DNA of 64,000 nucleotides, taken from positions 1 through 64,000 of the forward strand of contig CALUMH010000009.1 of NCBI GenBank assembly GCA_944321685.1, read 5' to 3'. The notes below the pieces were generated by a model, which was not told where the DNA came from, ran no database searches, and saw only the letters and a list, made by a program, of their open reading frames with translations. Positions 1 through 8,702 of this stretch are shown here, piece by piece. Every line of letters starts with the position of its first letter. The stretch's first letter is position 1. This stretch comes from an uncultured Muribaculaceae bacterium (lineage in GTDB: Bacteria > Bacteroidota > Bacteroidia > Bacteroidales > Muribaculaceae). The position numbers and the translations under genes are program-made.

Positions 1-2801
1 TTACCATCCGCGGTGCCAACTCGCTTCGCGGCGACAACCAGCCGTTGTATGTAATCGACAACATCCCGCAAGCCTCGGCCGGTGAATTTGCCAATACCGG
101 CGACGGTACTTTCTCGATTGCCAGCAACCCGTTGACATCGCTCAACCCTGCCGATATTGAGAGTATCGAAGTGTTGAAGGATGCCTCGGCCACGGCAATC
201 TACGGTTCTCGCGGTGCCAACGGTGTAATCCTCATCACCACCAAGCGCGGTAAGTCGGGCAAGACTTCGGTTACCGCGTCAGCTAACTTCACCATTGCCA
301 ACGCGGCCAAATTGCTCGATATGATCAACATGACCGAGTACGCACAAGCCCAATTGATTAAAGGCGGCCCGGACACACGAAGCGGAGGCAGTGCAACCGA
401 CTGGATGTTGACAAAAACAGATGCCGACGGCAAGACGGTCCCGAACGACTTCTACGCATATTATATCGACAATGCAACCGGTGATGTTTACCGCCGCATA
501 GCAGAACAGTATCGTAAAGACGAAAACGACATATGGCGGTTGATGAACGCCATTGACTGGCAGAAAGAAATCTACAGCAGCGCATTCTCTCAAAACTACA
601 ACATCACCGTAAACGGCGGTAACGACAAAATAACCTATTTCACATCTGCTTCTTACAAAAATGTGGAAGGCCTTGTACAGGGAACCGGCTTGCGCCAGGG
701 CGACTTGCGCGTGAACTTGAATGCCGACTTGTCAAACACCGTGAAACTTGCCGTTTCTCTTAACGGTTCGTTGAAAGAGAACGACATGATGTCGGGCGGT
801 AACACCACAGGTGGTGCCACAGGGTCGGTTTCAAACGTCGCACTCTTCAGCGCTCCTTACTTGAGGTCGCAGGAAGAAATGGAACAGGAAACCCCGAACC
901 TTGCCGACCGTGCAACCGTTTGGACATGGGTCGATGACTATGAGGACAAGACATCGGAAAAGACTTTCCGCGGCTCTCTCGACCTTACTTGGAACATCTG
1001 CAAATACCTCACCTATAACCTGCGTGCCGGTGGTAACATCGCTTTGCAAGACCGCGACCGCTGGTATGACATCACCCTGTATGACGGTTCGATGCAGAAC
1101 GGTTACCTCACCTATACCGACTTCAACCGCAGCAACTACACTGTGGAAAACGTGTTCTCGTTCAACTACGAAGTGCGTGACTTGGTTGACATCAGTGCAG
1201 TAGCCGGTCTCACTTACGACGATTACAGCTCGCTCAACACATTGACCGTGGGCAACGACTTCAGCAACTACGAGTTCGGCCTCAACGGTATGCACATGGC
1301 AGGCAATGTTGAATACAAGCAGCCCATACAATCAGACTACCAGCTGCTTTCGTTCCTGGCCCGTGCCAACCTGAGCTTCCTCAACGGCCGTTACCTGCTC
1401 ACCGCCTCTATCCGCGGCGACGGTTCCAGCAAATTTGTCGAGGGCAAGCGATGGGCTTACTTCCCTGCTGCAACCCTTGCATGGAACATGAAGCAGGAGC
1501 GTTTCATGGCCGATGTGAAGTGGCTTAACCAATTGAAAGTGCGTGCAGGCTACGGCGAAACAGGTTCGCAAGCCATCGACCCGTACAGTACATTTGCAAG
1601 CTACGGAACATCGTTTGTTGACATACCCAACGGTTCGACCAAACCGTCGCAATCGGCCGATGGCAACGGTAACAAACTCGTGGGCATGATTGTTGACAAA
1701 CTGCCCAACGAAGACCTGAAGTGGGAACGTACGCGCTCTTACAACGTGGGTCTTGACTTCGCGTTCCTCATGAACCGCGTTACCGGTAGCGTCGATTTGT
1801 ACCACAAGACCACCAATGACCTGCTTATCCAAAAGGAACTTCCGGGTTCGGCAGGATACAAGTACATGTATATCAACCAAGGTAGCTTGCGCAACCGCGG
1901 TATCGAAATAAGCCTCACGGGCCACATCATCGATACAAAGGATTTCTCGTGGGACCTCTCGGGTAACATCGCCTTCAACGACCCGAAGATTACCAACCTC
2001 GGCCTGCCCGAGCAGCAATGGGGTTACAACCAAAACTGGAAGGCATACCTCGGGAATTCGATAGGAGACCACTTCGGCGCAGCCAACATCTTCATCGAGG
2101 GTGAAGCCCCGGGCTTGTTCTACGGTTACGCCACCGACGGTGTAATCCAGGAAAACGACCCCTACCTGCAACAGGTAAAACAGTCGATAGGCACACTCGA
2201 ACCGGGTAACTTGAAGTTTGTCGATCAGAATGGCGACGGCGTAGTCAACGACCAAGACAAGGTGATACTTGGCAACCCTAACTCGAAATTCACCTATGGT
2301 ATCCAAACTTCGTTCCGTTGGAAAGACCTTTCATTGTCGATGGCATTCACAGGAGTAAATGGCAACGACATCTTGAACACCAATGTGCGCTACTTCCAGT
2401 TGCCGTCAACTTCATACTCGATGATGACAAAGGAAACGTTCTACAATATGTACCGCGAAGAAAACCCGTGGACACACGAGTTACATAGCAAAACAACCCC
2501 GTCGATGAACGCTACCACCCCGACAGGTGTGGTTATCGACCGTTACATCGAGGGCGGCAGCTTCCTGCGTTGCTCTGACATTACGCTCGCCTACACCCTG
2601 CCCAAGAAGATAGTTGAAAAGATCCGCTTCTCAAATATCAGCGTGTATGCATCGGTAAAGAACGCATTCTGCATCACCAATTATTCGGGTTACGATCCCG
2701 AGGTCAACAGCTTCGCATTCGACGGCACCCGTCCGGGCATCGACATGAGTTCTTACCCGAACACCCGTTCTTATATCATCGGTCTTAATGTTTCATTCTA
2801 A
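1..2801 (+). CDS. SusC/RagA-family TonB-dependent outer-membrane receptor (5' partial)
   Basis: Outer-membrane beta-barrel that imports glycans or other large nutrients with energy from TonB, paired with the SusD-type lipoprotein that follows. The reading frame is open from base 3, so the signal peptide, the carboxypeptidase-like N-terminal domain and part of the plug lie outside the window. The visible part opens in the plug with TIRGANSLRGDNQPLYVIDN, then the SusC-typical stretch DIESIEVLKDASATAIYGSR and GVILITTKRGKSG, and then a barrel of over 700 residues that ends in an aromatic residue (GLNVSF), as outer-membrane barrels do. Only 24 bases separate its stop from the SusD start, so the two are co-transcribed. 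Substrate cannot be read from the sequence. Confidence 0.95.
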   Translation, partial: TIRGANSLRGDNQPLYVIDNIPQASAGEFANTGDGTFSIASNPLTSLNPADIESIEVLKDASATAIYGSRGANGVILITTKRGKSGKTSVTASANFTIANAAKLLDMINMTEYAQAQLIKGGPDTRSGGSATDWMLTKTDADGKTVPNDFYAYYIDNATGDVYRRIAEQYRKDENDIWRLMNAIDWQKEIYSSAFSQNYNITVNGGNDKITYFTSASYKNVEGLVQGTGLRQGDLRVNLNADLSNTVKLAVSLNGSLKENDMMSGGNTTGGATGSVSNVALFSAPYLRSQEEMEQETPNLADRATVWTWVDDYEDKTSEKTFRGSLDLTWNICKYLTYNLRAGGNIALQDRDRWYDITLYDGSMQNGYLTYTDFNRSNYTVENVFSFNYEVRDLVDISAVAGLTYDDYSSLNTLTVGNDFSNYEFGLNGMHMAGNVEYKQPIQSDYQLLSFLARANLSFLNGRYLLTASIRGDGSSKFVEGKRWAYFPAATLAWNMKQERFMADVKWLNQLKVRAGYGETGSQAIDPYSTFASYGTSFVDIPNGSTKPSQSADGNGNKLVGMIVDKLPNEDLKWERTRSYNVGLDFAFLMNRVTGSVDLYHKTTNDLLIQKELPGSAGYKYMYINQGSLRNRGIEISLTGHIIDTKDFSWDLSGNIAFNDPKITNLGLPEQQWGYNQNWKAYLGNSIGDHFGAANIFIEGEAPGLFYGYATDGVIQENDPYLQQVKQSIGTLEPGNLKFVDQNGDGVVNDQDKVILGNPNSKFTYGIQTSFRWKDLSLSMAFTGVNGNDILNTNVRYFQLPSTSYSMMTKETFYNMYREENPWTHELHSKTTPSMNATTPTGVVIDRYIEGGSFLRCSDITLAYTLPKKIVEKIRFSNISVYASVKNAFCITNYSGYDPEVNSFAFDGTRPGIDMSSYPNTRSYIIGLNVSF

Positions 2802-2825
2802 TCTTTGCTTAATAACGTGTTTAAT

Positions 2826-4856
2826 ATGAAAAAAATATCAATATGCCTTCTGTCGGGCTTGCTGCTGTTAAGTTCCTGCCTCGACGAGGATCCGAAATAC
2901 ATGACCGACAGCCAGGTCGCATTCTCAAGCGAGCAGTCGGCACAAACCGTGCTCAACGGCCTTTACGGGCTGATGGCGGTTCAAGGCTCGTTTGCCCAAC
3001 TGCTGCCCGAAATCAACACCGAGGCATCGGGGTTGTGCTGGACAAGCTACGATATGTCGGTCAACCGCAGCCAATATGTCAATGGTGTGATACCCGTTGA
3101 AAACGAGTTCAACAATCTTGTATGGGGCGCAGTTTACCAAGCCATCAACAACTGTAATATTTTCATTGACGAACTTTCAAGCCCCGAATGCGCCGATTGG
3201 GACTCGAAGGCCAATATGATAGCACAGGCAAAGTTCCTGCGCGGCGTATGCTACTACCAGCTATACACGCTGTATGGAGGAGTGCCATTGCGCATAGAGC
3301 CGACAACAAGCGAGAACACCAACATTCCGCGTGCATCGCGCCAAGAGGTGATAGACCAAATAATAAAGGACTGGAGCGAAGCCGCACGCGATCTTGACGA
3401 CAAATCGAAACTCACATCGGGGGCACCCACTGCACCTTGCAAGGCTTCGGCATGGGCTTACCTTGCCAAACTTTACTGGCTCATGGGCTGCAATTCATGG
3501 GCTGTGAACGAAAACGGTGACCCGTGGGGTGAACAGTTGAGAAAAGAATGGCCCGAGATGAACACCGACCCGAAAGCATATTTCCGTCAGGCCAAGGTGT
3601 ATGGCGACTCGGTGTTCCAAGCCGGCGTGTTCAAACTTGAACCAAATTTCCGTACCCTCTTCGGCGGCAACCGCCTGCCCATCTCCGACGAATTTGTATT
3701 TGTAATCGACGCTACGATGAACACCACCGAAAACGTAGGTTACAACTCGCTGCACTGGACATTTTCACCGCAAAACTGTTCACCGGGCGAAACTTGGGGG
3801 CGCGCACAACCAAACAAGGCATTCTATAACTGGGCAATGGGTACTTACCAAGATGACCCGCGCCTTGATGCCACATTCATGACATCGTGGTATAAATATG
3901 TAAACGGAACCGAATCAACAGAATTCCAAGTATCATATCCTAATGTTTATCAACGTACAGTAAAATATCATATGGAATATGGGCCACTGCCACCTCCAAA
4001 TCAAGATATTAACGATTGGCATGAAGTTGCTGATACCGTATATGCCATAGTTGCCACCATTGACTACAAGATAACCGACGGTAAGAAAGGAAACATCATG
4101 TTTGACGATGTTACCAATCCCGACTGCGACACACTCAAAATGGAAAAGAGACTTGGTGACTTGTATGCCGCAGGAACAATTTCAGCAGACTTGCGTGACT
4201 CGCTCTACCGTGTAGATTCAATTCTTTATGATGCATTTGGGCGCACAAAAGGCTCGAATGACTGGAACATCAATGACTGGCCATACTTTGGCAAATATAT
4301 GACAACAAGCTGCTCGGGTCGCTATGCCGACAACAATCTCTATGTTTACCGCTATGCCGACTTCCTGCTGTTGATGGCCGACGTGGAGAATGAACTTGGC
4401 AATACCGGCGTTGCCGAAGGATATGTCAATGAAGTACTTACCCGTGCCCGTCAATCGACCGATAGCGAAGGTAATGCCAACCACACCTATCCGTTGAATA
4501 TCTCGGGCAAGAGCCAAAACGAGCTGCGCGAATACATCTTCATGGAACGTCTCTTCGAGCTTGCTGCCGAGTATGACGGATTTATCGATACTCGCCGCCG
4601 TGGCGTTAACTGGCGCAGAAAGATTCTTGAGATGAACAATAACGACAAAATCACCTCAGCCTGCTTCCACTACGGCGAAAGCCACGGTTACCAATCACCT
4701 TGGCGTGAATATTGGTATCCGACCGATATAGAAAACGCCAGCGATGCACAGTGGAACGAATTCCTTATCAAGAACCAACTTGTTCCGCTCCCACGCATGG
4801 AATTCTCATCGAACAATGCACTTAACAGCATCACCGACCAAAACTACGGTTACTAA
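2826..4856 (+). CDS. SusD/RagB-family nutrient-binding lipoprotein
   Basis: Cell-surface lipoprotein that caps the SusC partner and captures its ligand. The ATG at 2826 is chosen over an upstream start because it begins a clean lipoprotein signal peptide with lipobox LLSSC (acylated Cys18). SusD features are the N-terminal repeat-like helix region (QTVLNGLYGLM, YQAINNCNIFID, QAKFLRGVCYYQLYTLYGGVPL) and a C-terminal half with YRYADFLLLMADVENELG, ELREYIFMERLFELAAEYDGFIDTRRRG and the closing PLPRMEFSSNNAL. At 676 aa it is longer than usual SusD proteins; the extra length lies in a middle insertion around residues 370-480, where the codons look A/T-richer. It forms one operon with the upstream receptor and is followed by a strong terminator. 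Confidence 0.95.
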   Translation: MKKISICLLSGLLLLSSCLDEDPKYMTDSQVAFSSEQSAQTVLNGLYGLMAVQGSFAQLLPEINTEASGLCWTSYDMSVNRSQYVNGVIPVENEFNNLVWGAVYQAINNCNIFIDELSSPECADWDSKANMIAQAKFLRGVCYYQLYTLYGGVPLRIEPTTSENTNIPRASRQEVIDQIIKDWSEAARDLDDKSKLTSGAPTAPCKASAWAYLAKLYWLMGCNSWAVNENGDPWGEQLRKEWPEMNTDPKAYFRQAKVYGDSVFQAGVFKLEPNFRTLFGGNRLPISDEFVFVIDATMNTTENVGYNSLHWTFSPQNCSPGETWGRAQPNKAFYNWAMGTYQDDPRLDATFMTSWYKYVNGTESTEFQVSYPNVYQRTVKYHMEYGPLPPPNQDINDWHEVADTVYAIVATIDYKITDGKKGNIMFDDVTNPDCDTLKMEKRLGDLYAAGTISADLRDSLYRVDSILYDAFGRTKGSNDWNINDWPYFGKYMTTSCSGRYADNNLYVYRYADFLLLMADVENELGNTGVAEGYVNEVLTRARQSTDSEGNANHTYPLNISGKSQNELREYIFMERLFELAAEYDGFIDTRRRGVNWRRKILEMNNNDKITSACFHYGESHGYQSPWREYWYPTDIENASDAQWNEFLIKNQLVPLPRMEFSSNNALNSITDQNYGY

Positions 4857-4879
4857 TCAGTGTGATTGATATACTATAA

Positions 4880-4918
4880 AAAAACGGCATTCGCAGACAA
4901 CTTGCGAGTGCCGTTTTT
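4880..4918 (+). terminator. Intrinsic terminator after the first SusC/SusD pair
   Basis: An imperfect stem (CGGCATTCGCA pairing with TTGCGAGTGCCG, one G-T pair) with a 6-7 nt loop, flanked by an A-run on the left and five T on the right. It lies 24 nt after the susD stop. Confidence 0.85.
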
Positions 4919-4993
4919 CATAGCAAAAAGTTGCCATTGCGGCAAAAAAGAAAAATAATTGCCTTGTTTTAGCAGATTTCAGCCTAAATTTAT

Positions 4994-5001
4994 TACCTTT
5001 G
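4994..5001 (+). promoter_or_regulatory. -7 box (TACCTTTG) for the ROK kinase gene
   Basis: TACCTTTG matches the Bacteroidetes -7 consensus TAnnTTTG. The -33 region is weak (TTTTA about 22 nt upstream). It implies a leader of roughly 80 nt before the kinase start. Confidence 0.6.
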
Positions 5002-5086
5002 CGCAGGTTATGCCCACTCGGTTGCAAACCGCTCACTTATTCACCGACAAACAATTGGAAACAACATAAATTTAAAACTTAAAATC

Positions 5087-6082
5087 ATGAAACCTTACGT
5101 TATAGGTATCGACATGGGTGGCACCAACACCGTGTTCGGAATAGTTGACGCTCGCGGCAATGTAATAGCCACGAGTTCGATAAAAACAGCAAAGCACAGC
5201 GACATAAACGATTACATCGACGAGCTTTACACCGAGTTGACGCGCATCATCGTTGCCAACGATGCCGTTGACAAAATCCACGGCATAGGCATAGGCGCGC
5301 CCAACGCCAACTATTACACAGGCACCATCGAAGACGGCGTGAACCTGCCCTGGCCTACCCCGATACCACTTGCCAACATGATAAGCAACAAGTTCGGCAT
5401 ACCGTGCGCCATCACCAACGATGCCAATGCAGCCGCCATCGGTGAAATGACTTACGGTGCAGCCCGAGGCATAAAGGACTTCATTATGATTACACTCGGC
5501 ACCGGCGTGGGAAGCGGCATCGTCATCAACGGACAGCTGGTTTACGGCCACGACGGATTTGCAGGAGAATTGGGCCACGTGATAATGAAACGCAACAACG
5601 GACGCACTTGCGGCTGCGGACGCACCGGCTGCCTTGAAACCTACTGCTCGGCAACGGGCGTTGCCCGCACGGCACGCGAGTTCCTGGAAATACGCACCGA
5701 GCCATCGTTGCTGCGCAACTTGCAAATCGAAGACATCACGTCGAAAGACGTATATGACGCTGCTATCGCAGGCGACAAATTGGCAAAAGACATCTTCGAC
5801 TACACCGGCAAGATATTGGGCGAGGCTTTAGCCGACTTTGTGGCATTCTCAAGCCCCGAGGCAATAATCCTTTTCGGCGGCCTTACCAAGAGCGGCGACC
5901 TGCTGATGAAGCCTATCAAGAACGCAATGGAACAAAATATGCTCAGCATATATCGCGGAAAAGTACGCCTGCTCATCTCGGAACTGAAAGACAGCGACGC
6001 TGCAGTGCTTGGCGCAAGTGCCCTGGGCTGGGAAGTGAAGCCCATGCCGGCCGCTGCATCTCCCGCTGCCGACAAGCAATAA
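5087..6082 (+). CDS. ROK-family sugar kinase (glucokinase-like)
   Basis: Cytoplasmic ATP-dependent sugar kinase, probably glucose to glucose-6-phosphate. Residues 6-14 (IGIDMGGTN) form the phosphate-binding loop, LGTGVGSGIVINGQ is the second ATP-site loop, TNDANAAAIGE holds the usual catalytic Asp, and GELGH followed by C175-G-C177-G-R-T-G-C182-L-E is the ROK zinc signature. The 331-aa length fits bacterial ROK kinases that lack the DNA-binding domain, so it is an enzyme and not a NagC/XylR-type repressor. It has its own promoter and terminator and sits after a SusC/SusD pair, which suits a role in using imported glucose units. The exact substrate (glucose, fructose or N-acetylhexosamine) is inferred only. 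Confidence 0.9.
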   Translation: MKPYVIGIDMGGTNTVFGIVDARGNVIATSSIKTAKHSDINDYIDELYTELTRIIVANDAVDKIHGIGIGAPNANYYTGTIEDGVNLPWPTPIPLANMISNKFGIPCAITNDANAAAIGEMTYGAARGIKDFIMITLGTGVGSGIVINGQLVYGHDGFAGELGHVIMKRNNGRTCGCGRTGCLETYCSATGVARTAREFLEIRTEPSLLRNLQIEDITSKDVYDAAIAGDKLAKDIFDYTGKILGEALADFVAFSSPEAIILFGGLTKSGDLLMKPIKNAMEQNMLSIYRGKVRLLISELKDSDAAVLGASALGWEVKPMPAAASPAADKQ

Positions 6083-6137
6083 AAGGCCGGGCGCACTCCC
6101 TCATGTGTGAGATGTGTGCACATTTACAGACAAGACA

Positions 6138-6172
6138 AGCAGGGTATGCCACGCGCAATGGCATACCCTGCT
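6138..6172 (+). terminator. Strong hairpin terminator after the ROK kinase
   Basis: A perfect 14-bp stem (AGCAGGGTATGCCA with its complement) and a 7-nt loop, followed by GATTTT. It separates the kinase from the downstream membrane-protein gene. Confidence 0.8.
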
Positions 6173-6215
6173 GATTTTACCCACCCCCTACACACGCACT
6201 AATAAAGTCTTAAAA

Positions 6216-6875
6216 ATGTTTGGCAACAATATATCGCAAAGCAATAAAGCGATGACGGCATCAATTGCAATCATTGCATATGCAATAATGGTGGCAATAT
6301 ACCTTTCCCCGGCCGAAGTGCAATATAAGATAAGCTTCCCGGTACTGTCTCTCGCACTGTTCTCATTCCTGCTGCTGCCGGTGCCGATGAGCCTTGCCAT
6401 GTTATTCTCGGCCTTTGGCGACATGGCCGGAGCTGCAGGAAACTTCATGCTGCAACTGGGTTTCTTTGCAGCCACACACGTTTCCATGATAATATTCTTC
6501 ACAGGCAGATTATTGCATGGAAATACCTCCGCGAGGAAGCCAATCACATATATCACGGCCGCAATCACGGTGGCCTTGGCGGTAATCCTTGTGCTGCTCA
6601 AGATAATCCCCGAAGCACACCCCGGGATATTACTTGCCGGCGTGATATTTTATACCGCCGCAATCGCTACAATGCTTTTCACCGCAATGCTGCAAGGCAG
6701 CCTGTTATATACCGCAGGTGCCTGCCTGTTTGTCATCTCCGACTTGATACTTGCATGGAACAAATTCGTATCTCCGGTGGAATATTACACATACCTTAAT
6801 ATAATACCATACTACACCGGACAATTGCTGCTGTTCATAAAAGCAGCCGACCTGAAAACGCACAGGAAGGCATAA
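6216..6875 (+). CDS. YhhN/TMEM86-like membrane protein (lysoplasmalogenase family)
   Basis: Inner-membrane protein with about seven or eight hydrophobic segments in 219 aa. The arrangement and the motifs FSAFGDMAGA near one-third and FVISDLILAWNKF near the C-terminus match the YhhN family, whose animal members hydrolyse the vinyl-ether bond of lysoplasmalogens; the two conserved Asp residues (FGD and SD) are present. The ATG at 6216 is chosen because the longer open frame would run back into the terminator hairpin at 6138-6172 and adds a non-hydrophobic N-terminus. Activity in this organism is inferred. It is followed by a promoter for the MATE gene, so it is probably its own transcription unit. 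Confidence 0.7.
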   Translation: MFGNNISQSNKAMTASIAIIAYAIMVAIYLSPAEVQYKISFPVLSLALFSFLLLPVPMSLAMLFSAFGDMAGAAGNFMLQLGFFAATHVSMIIFFTGRLLHGNTSARKPITYITAAITVALAVILVLLKIIPEAHPGILLAGVIFYTAAIATMLFTAMLQGSLLYTAGACLFVISDLILAWNKFVSPVEYYTYLNIIPYYTGQLLLFIKAADLKTHRKA

Positions 6876-6888
6876 AACACAATTATTT

Positions 6889-6921
6889 TTTGGGGGTTAA
6901 ACGGCGCATTTAGTAATTTTG
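6889..6921 (+). promoter_or_regulatory. Promoter for the MATE/DUF2752 operon
   Basis: TTTG at 6889-6892, 21 nt, then TAATTTTG at 6914-6921, matching the -33/-7 pair. The -7 box ends 11 nt before the ATG, so the leader would be only a few bases. Confidence 0.75.
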
Positions 6922-6932
6922 CAGCCGCAATT

Positions 6933-8279
6933 ATGAAATACCTATCGACATATATCAGACACTACAGGCAAATAGCCACGTTGGGGCTGCCGTTGCTGCT
7001 CGGGCAGCTTGGCATGATAATGACAGGATTTGCCGACACTTTCATGGTGGGACATTACACCACCGAATCGCTGGCAGCGGCATCGTTTGTCAACAATATA
7101 ATGAACTTCATGACCGTGCTGTGCATGGGATTCTCTTACGGGCTGACACCCATCGTCAGCGCCACCAATGCACGCGGTGACCGGCGGGGAGTGGGTGCAA
7201 TTGTGAAAAATGCCATTTTGCTCAACATGGCATTCGGCATAGCCGTAGGGCTGGCAATGTTGCTCATATATTTCAACGTGGAAAAAATGAACCAACCGGC
7301 CAACCTGATTCCACTCATCAAGCCCTACTACCTGGTATTGCTCGCCTCGATGGTGCCAATGCTGCTTGTCAACACACTGCGCCAGTTTACCGACGGCATC
7401 GGCAACACGCGCCTGTCGATGTGGATTATCATCGGCGGCAACCTGCTGAACATACTGCTTAATTATTTGACCATATACGGCAACTTCGGCTTCCCCGAAT
7501 TAGGATTGCTCGGAGCCGGGCTGAGCACACTTGCCGCCCGTGTGGCAATGGCCGCCGCCTACATTATAGTCTTATCACGTTCGCACCGCTATGCCACATA
7601 TGTGCAAGGCATCAGGCATGGCGACATCGACTCAAGAATTTCAAGCAACATATTTGCCACATCATGGCCCATAGCCGTGCAGATGGGGCTTGAAACAGGC
7701 ATTTTCTCGTTTGCATCAATCATGATAGGCTGGCTTGGCGAAATACCGCTTGCCGCCTACCAAATCATGCTCAGCATCAGCACCATAGGTTTCATGGTAT
7801 ATTACAGCCTCGGGGCAAGCATGTCGATAAAAATTGCCGGATATTACGGCAACGGCGACATCGCCCAAATACGTAACTGCTCGGTGGCAGGGCTGCACAT
7901 AATCATGGCCTGCGCCGCAACGGCCTGCCTGCTGTTCTTCTTCCTCGGCGAACCGGTCATCAGGCTGTTCACCGACGACGTTGCCGTGATTGCCGTGGCC
8001 ATGTTGGTCATACCACCGCTCATGCTTTACCAGGTGGGCGATGCACTGCAAGTCACTTACGCCAACGCCTTGCGCGGCATCACCGACGTGCGGCCGATGA
8101 TGATCACAGCCATCATCGCCTACCTGATTGTAGGCCTGCCTCTTGGCTATTTGTTGGCATTCCCTTGCGGCATGGGCATCGTGGGCATCTACCTGTCATT
8201 TGCCGTAGCACTGCTTCTTGCAGGAGTGCTGTTCTTTGCCAAATTTCAAATTGACCTGCGAAATCTCACCCGGCAGTGA
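6933..8279 (+). CDS. MATE-family multidrug/cation antiporter
   Basis: Inner-membrane efflux protein that exports drugs or metabolites in exchange for Na+ or H+. The 448 aa contain about 12 hydrophobic segments in two similar halves. The N-terminal LGLPLLLGQLGMIMTGFADTFMVGHY is the classical first-helix MATE motif (NorM/DinF type), and the second half repeats it as IAVQMGLETGIFSFASIMIGWLGE. Its stop overlaps the start of the next gene by four bases (GTGA), which indicates coupled translation. The substrate cannot be predicted. Confidence 0.93.
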   Translation: MKYLSTYIRHYRQIATLGLPLLLGQLGMIMTGFADTFMVGHYTTESLAAASFVNNIMNFMTVLCMGFSYGLTPIVSATNARGDRRGVGAIVKNAILLNMAFGIAVGLAMLLIYFNVEKMNQPANLIPLIKPYYLVLLASMVPMLLVNTLRQFTDGIGNTRLSMWIIIGGNLLNILLNYLTIYGNFGFPELGLLGAGLSTLAARVAMAAAYIIVLSRSHRYATYVQGIRHGDIDSRISSNIFATSWPIAVQMGLETGIFSFASIMIGWLGEIPLAAYQIMLSISTIGFMVYYSLGASMSIKIAGYYGNGDIAQIRNCSVAGLHIIMACAATACLLFFFLGEPVIRLFTDDVAVIAVAMLVIPPLMLYQVGDALQVTYANALRGITDVRPMMITAIIAYLIVGLPLGYLLAFPCGMGIVGIYLSFAVALLLAGVLFFAKFQIDLRNLTRQ

Positions 8280-8650
8280 AAAAATACCTGTTTACCATTA
8301 TACTCTTGGCAACAGCCGTCGCTGCAACAGTTGTTTACCTGCTGTTCGACCCGGCACAATCGGCACTCTTCCCTCGTTGCCCGTTCCTTGTCATTACCGG
8401 ATTTAAATGTCCCGGCTGTGGCAGCCAACGCGTCATCCACTCGCTGCTAAGCGGTGACATTGCCGCCGCATGGCATTACAACGCCTTTATGGTGGCTGCC
8501 CTGCCGGTGATAGCCTTATATAGCTACGCCGAACTGCGACGCCCGAGCCACCCTTCGCTATACAACCGCCTCAACAGCCCCGCCGTCATTTGGAGCATCT
8601 TCGCCGCCACAGTACTATGGTGGCTCCTGCGCAACATCTTCGCCTGGTAA
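8276..8650 (+). CDS. DUF2752 small membrane protein
   Basis: A 124-aa protein of unknown function with three hydrophobic segments (residues about 4-22, 66-82 and 96-118). The family hallmark is CPGCGSQRVIHSLLSGD around residues 43-59: two Cys flanked by Pro and Gly, followed by a His. It begins with GTG inside the MATE stop region. Many Bacteroidetes carry one such gene next to unrelated membrane genes. The Cys pair could bind metal or redox-cycle, but that is not shown. Confidence 0.85.
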   Translation: MKKYLFTIILLATAVAATVVYLLFDPAQSALFPRCPFLVITGFKCPGCGSQRVIHSLLSGDIAAAWHYNAFMVAALPVIALYSYAELRRPSHPSLYNRLNSPAVIWSIFAATVLWWLLRNIFAW

Positions 8651-8686
8651 CCACCTTTATCAAAAATATTTTCCAAAATAATTTCG

Positions 8687-8694
8687 TAACTTTG
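8687..8694 (+). promoter_or_regulatory. -7 box (TAACTTTG) directly before the restriction-modification operon
   Basis: A TAnnTTTG match ends 8 nt before the ATG at 8703, so the message would start within a few bases of the start codon. No TTTG is visible at the -33 position, which suggests a weak or activated promoter. Confidence 0.6.
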
Positions 8695-8702
8695 CCTGCG
8701 AT

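Noticed and set aside
1332..2306. 324-codon minus-strand frame inside the first SusC gene
   Set aside because: It is the antisense shadow of a clearly coding SusC barrel, with no membrane, motif or promoter support.
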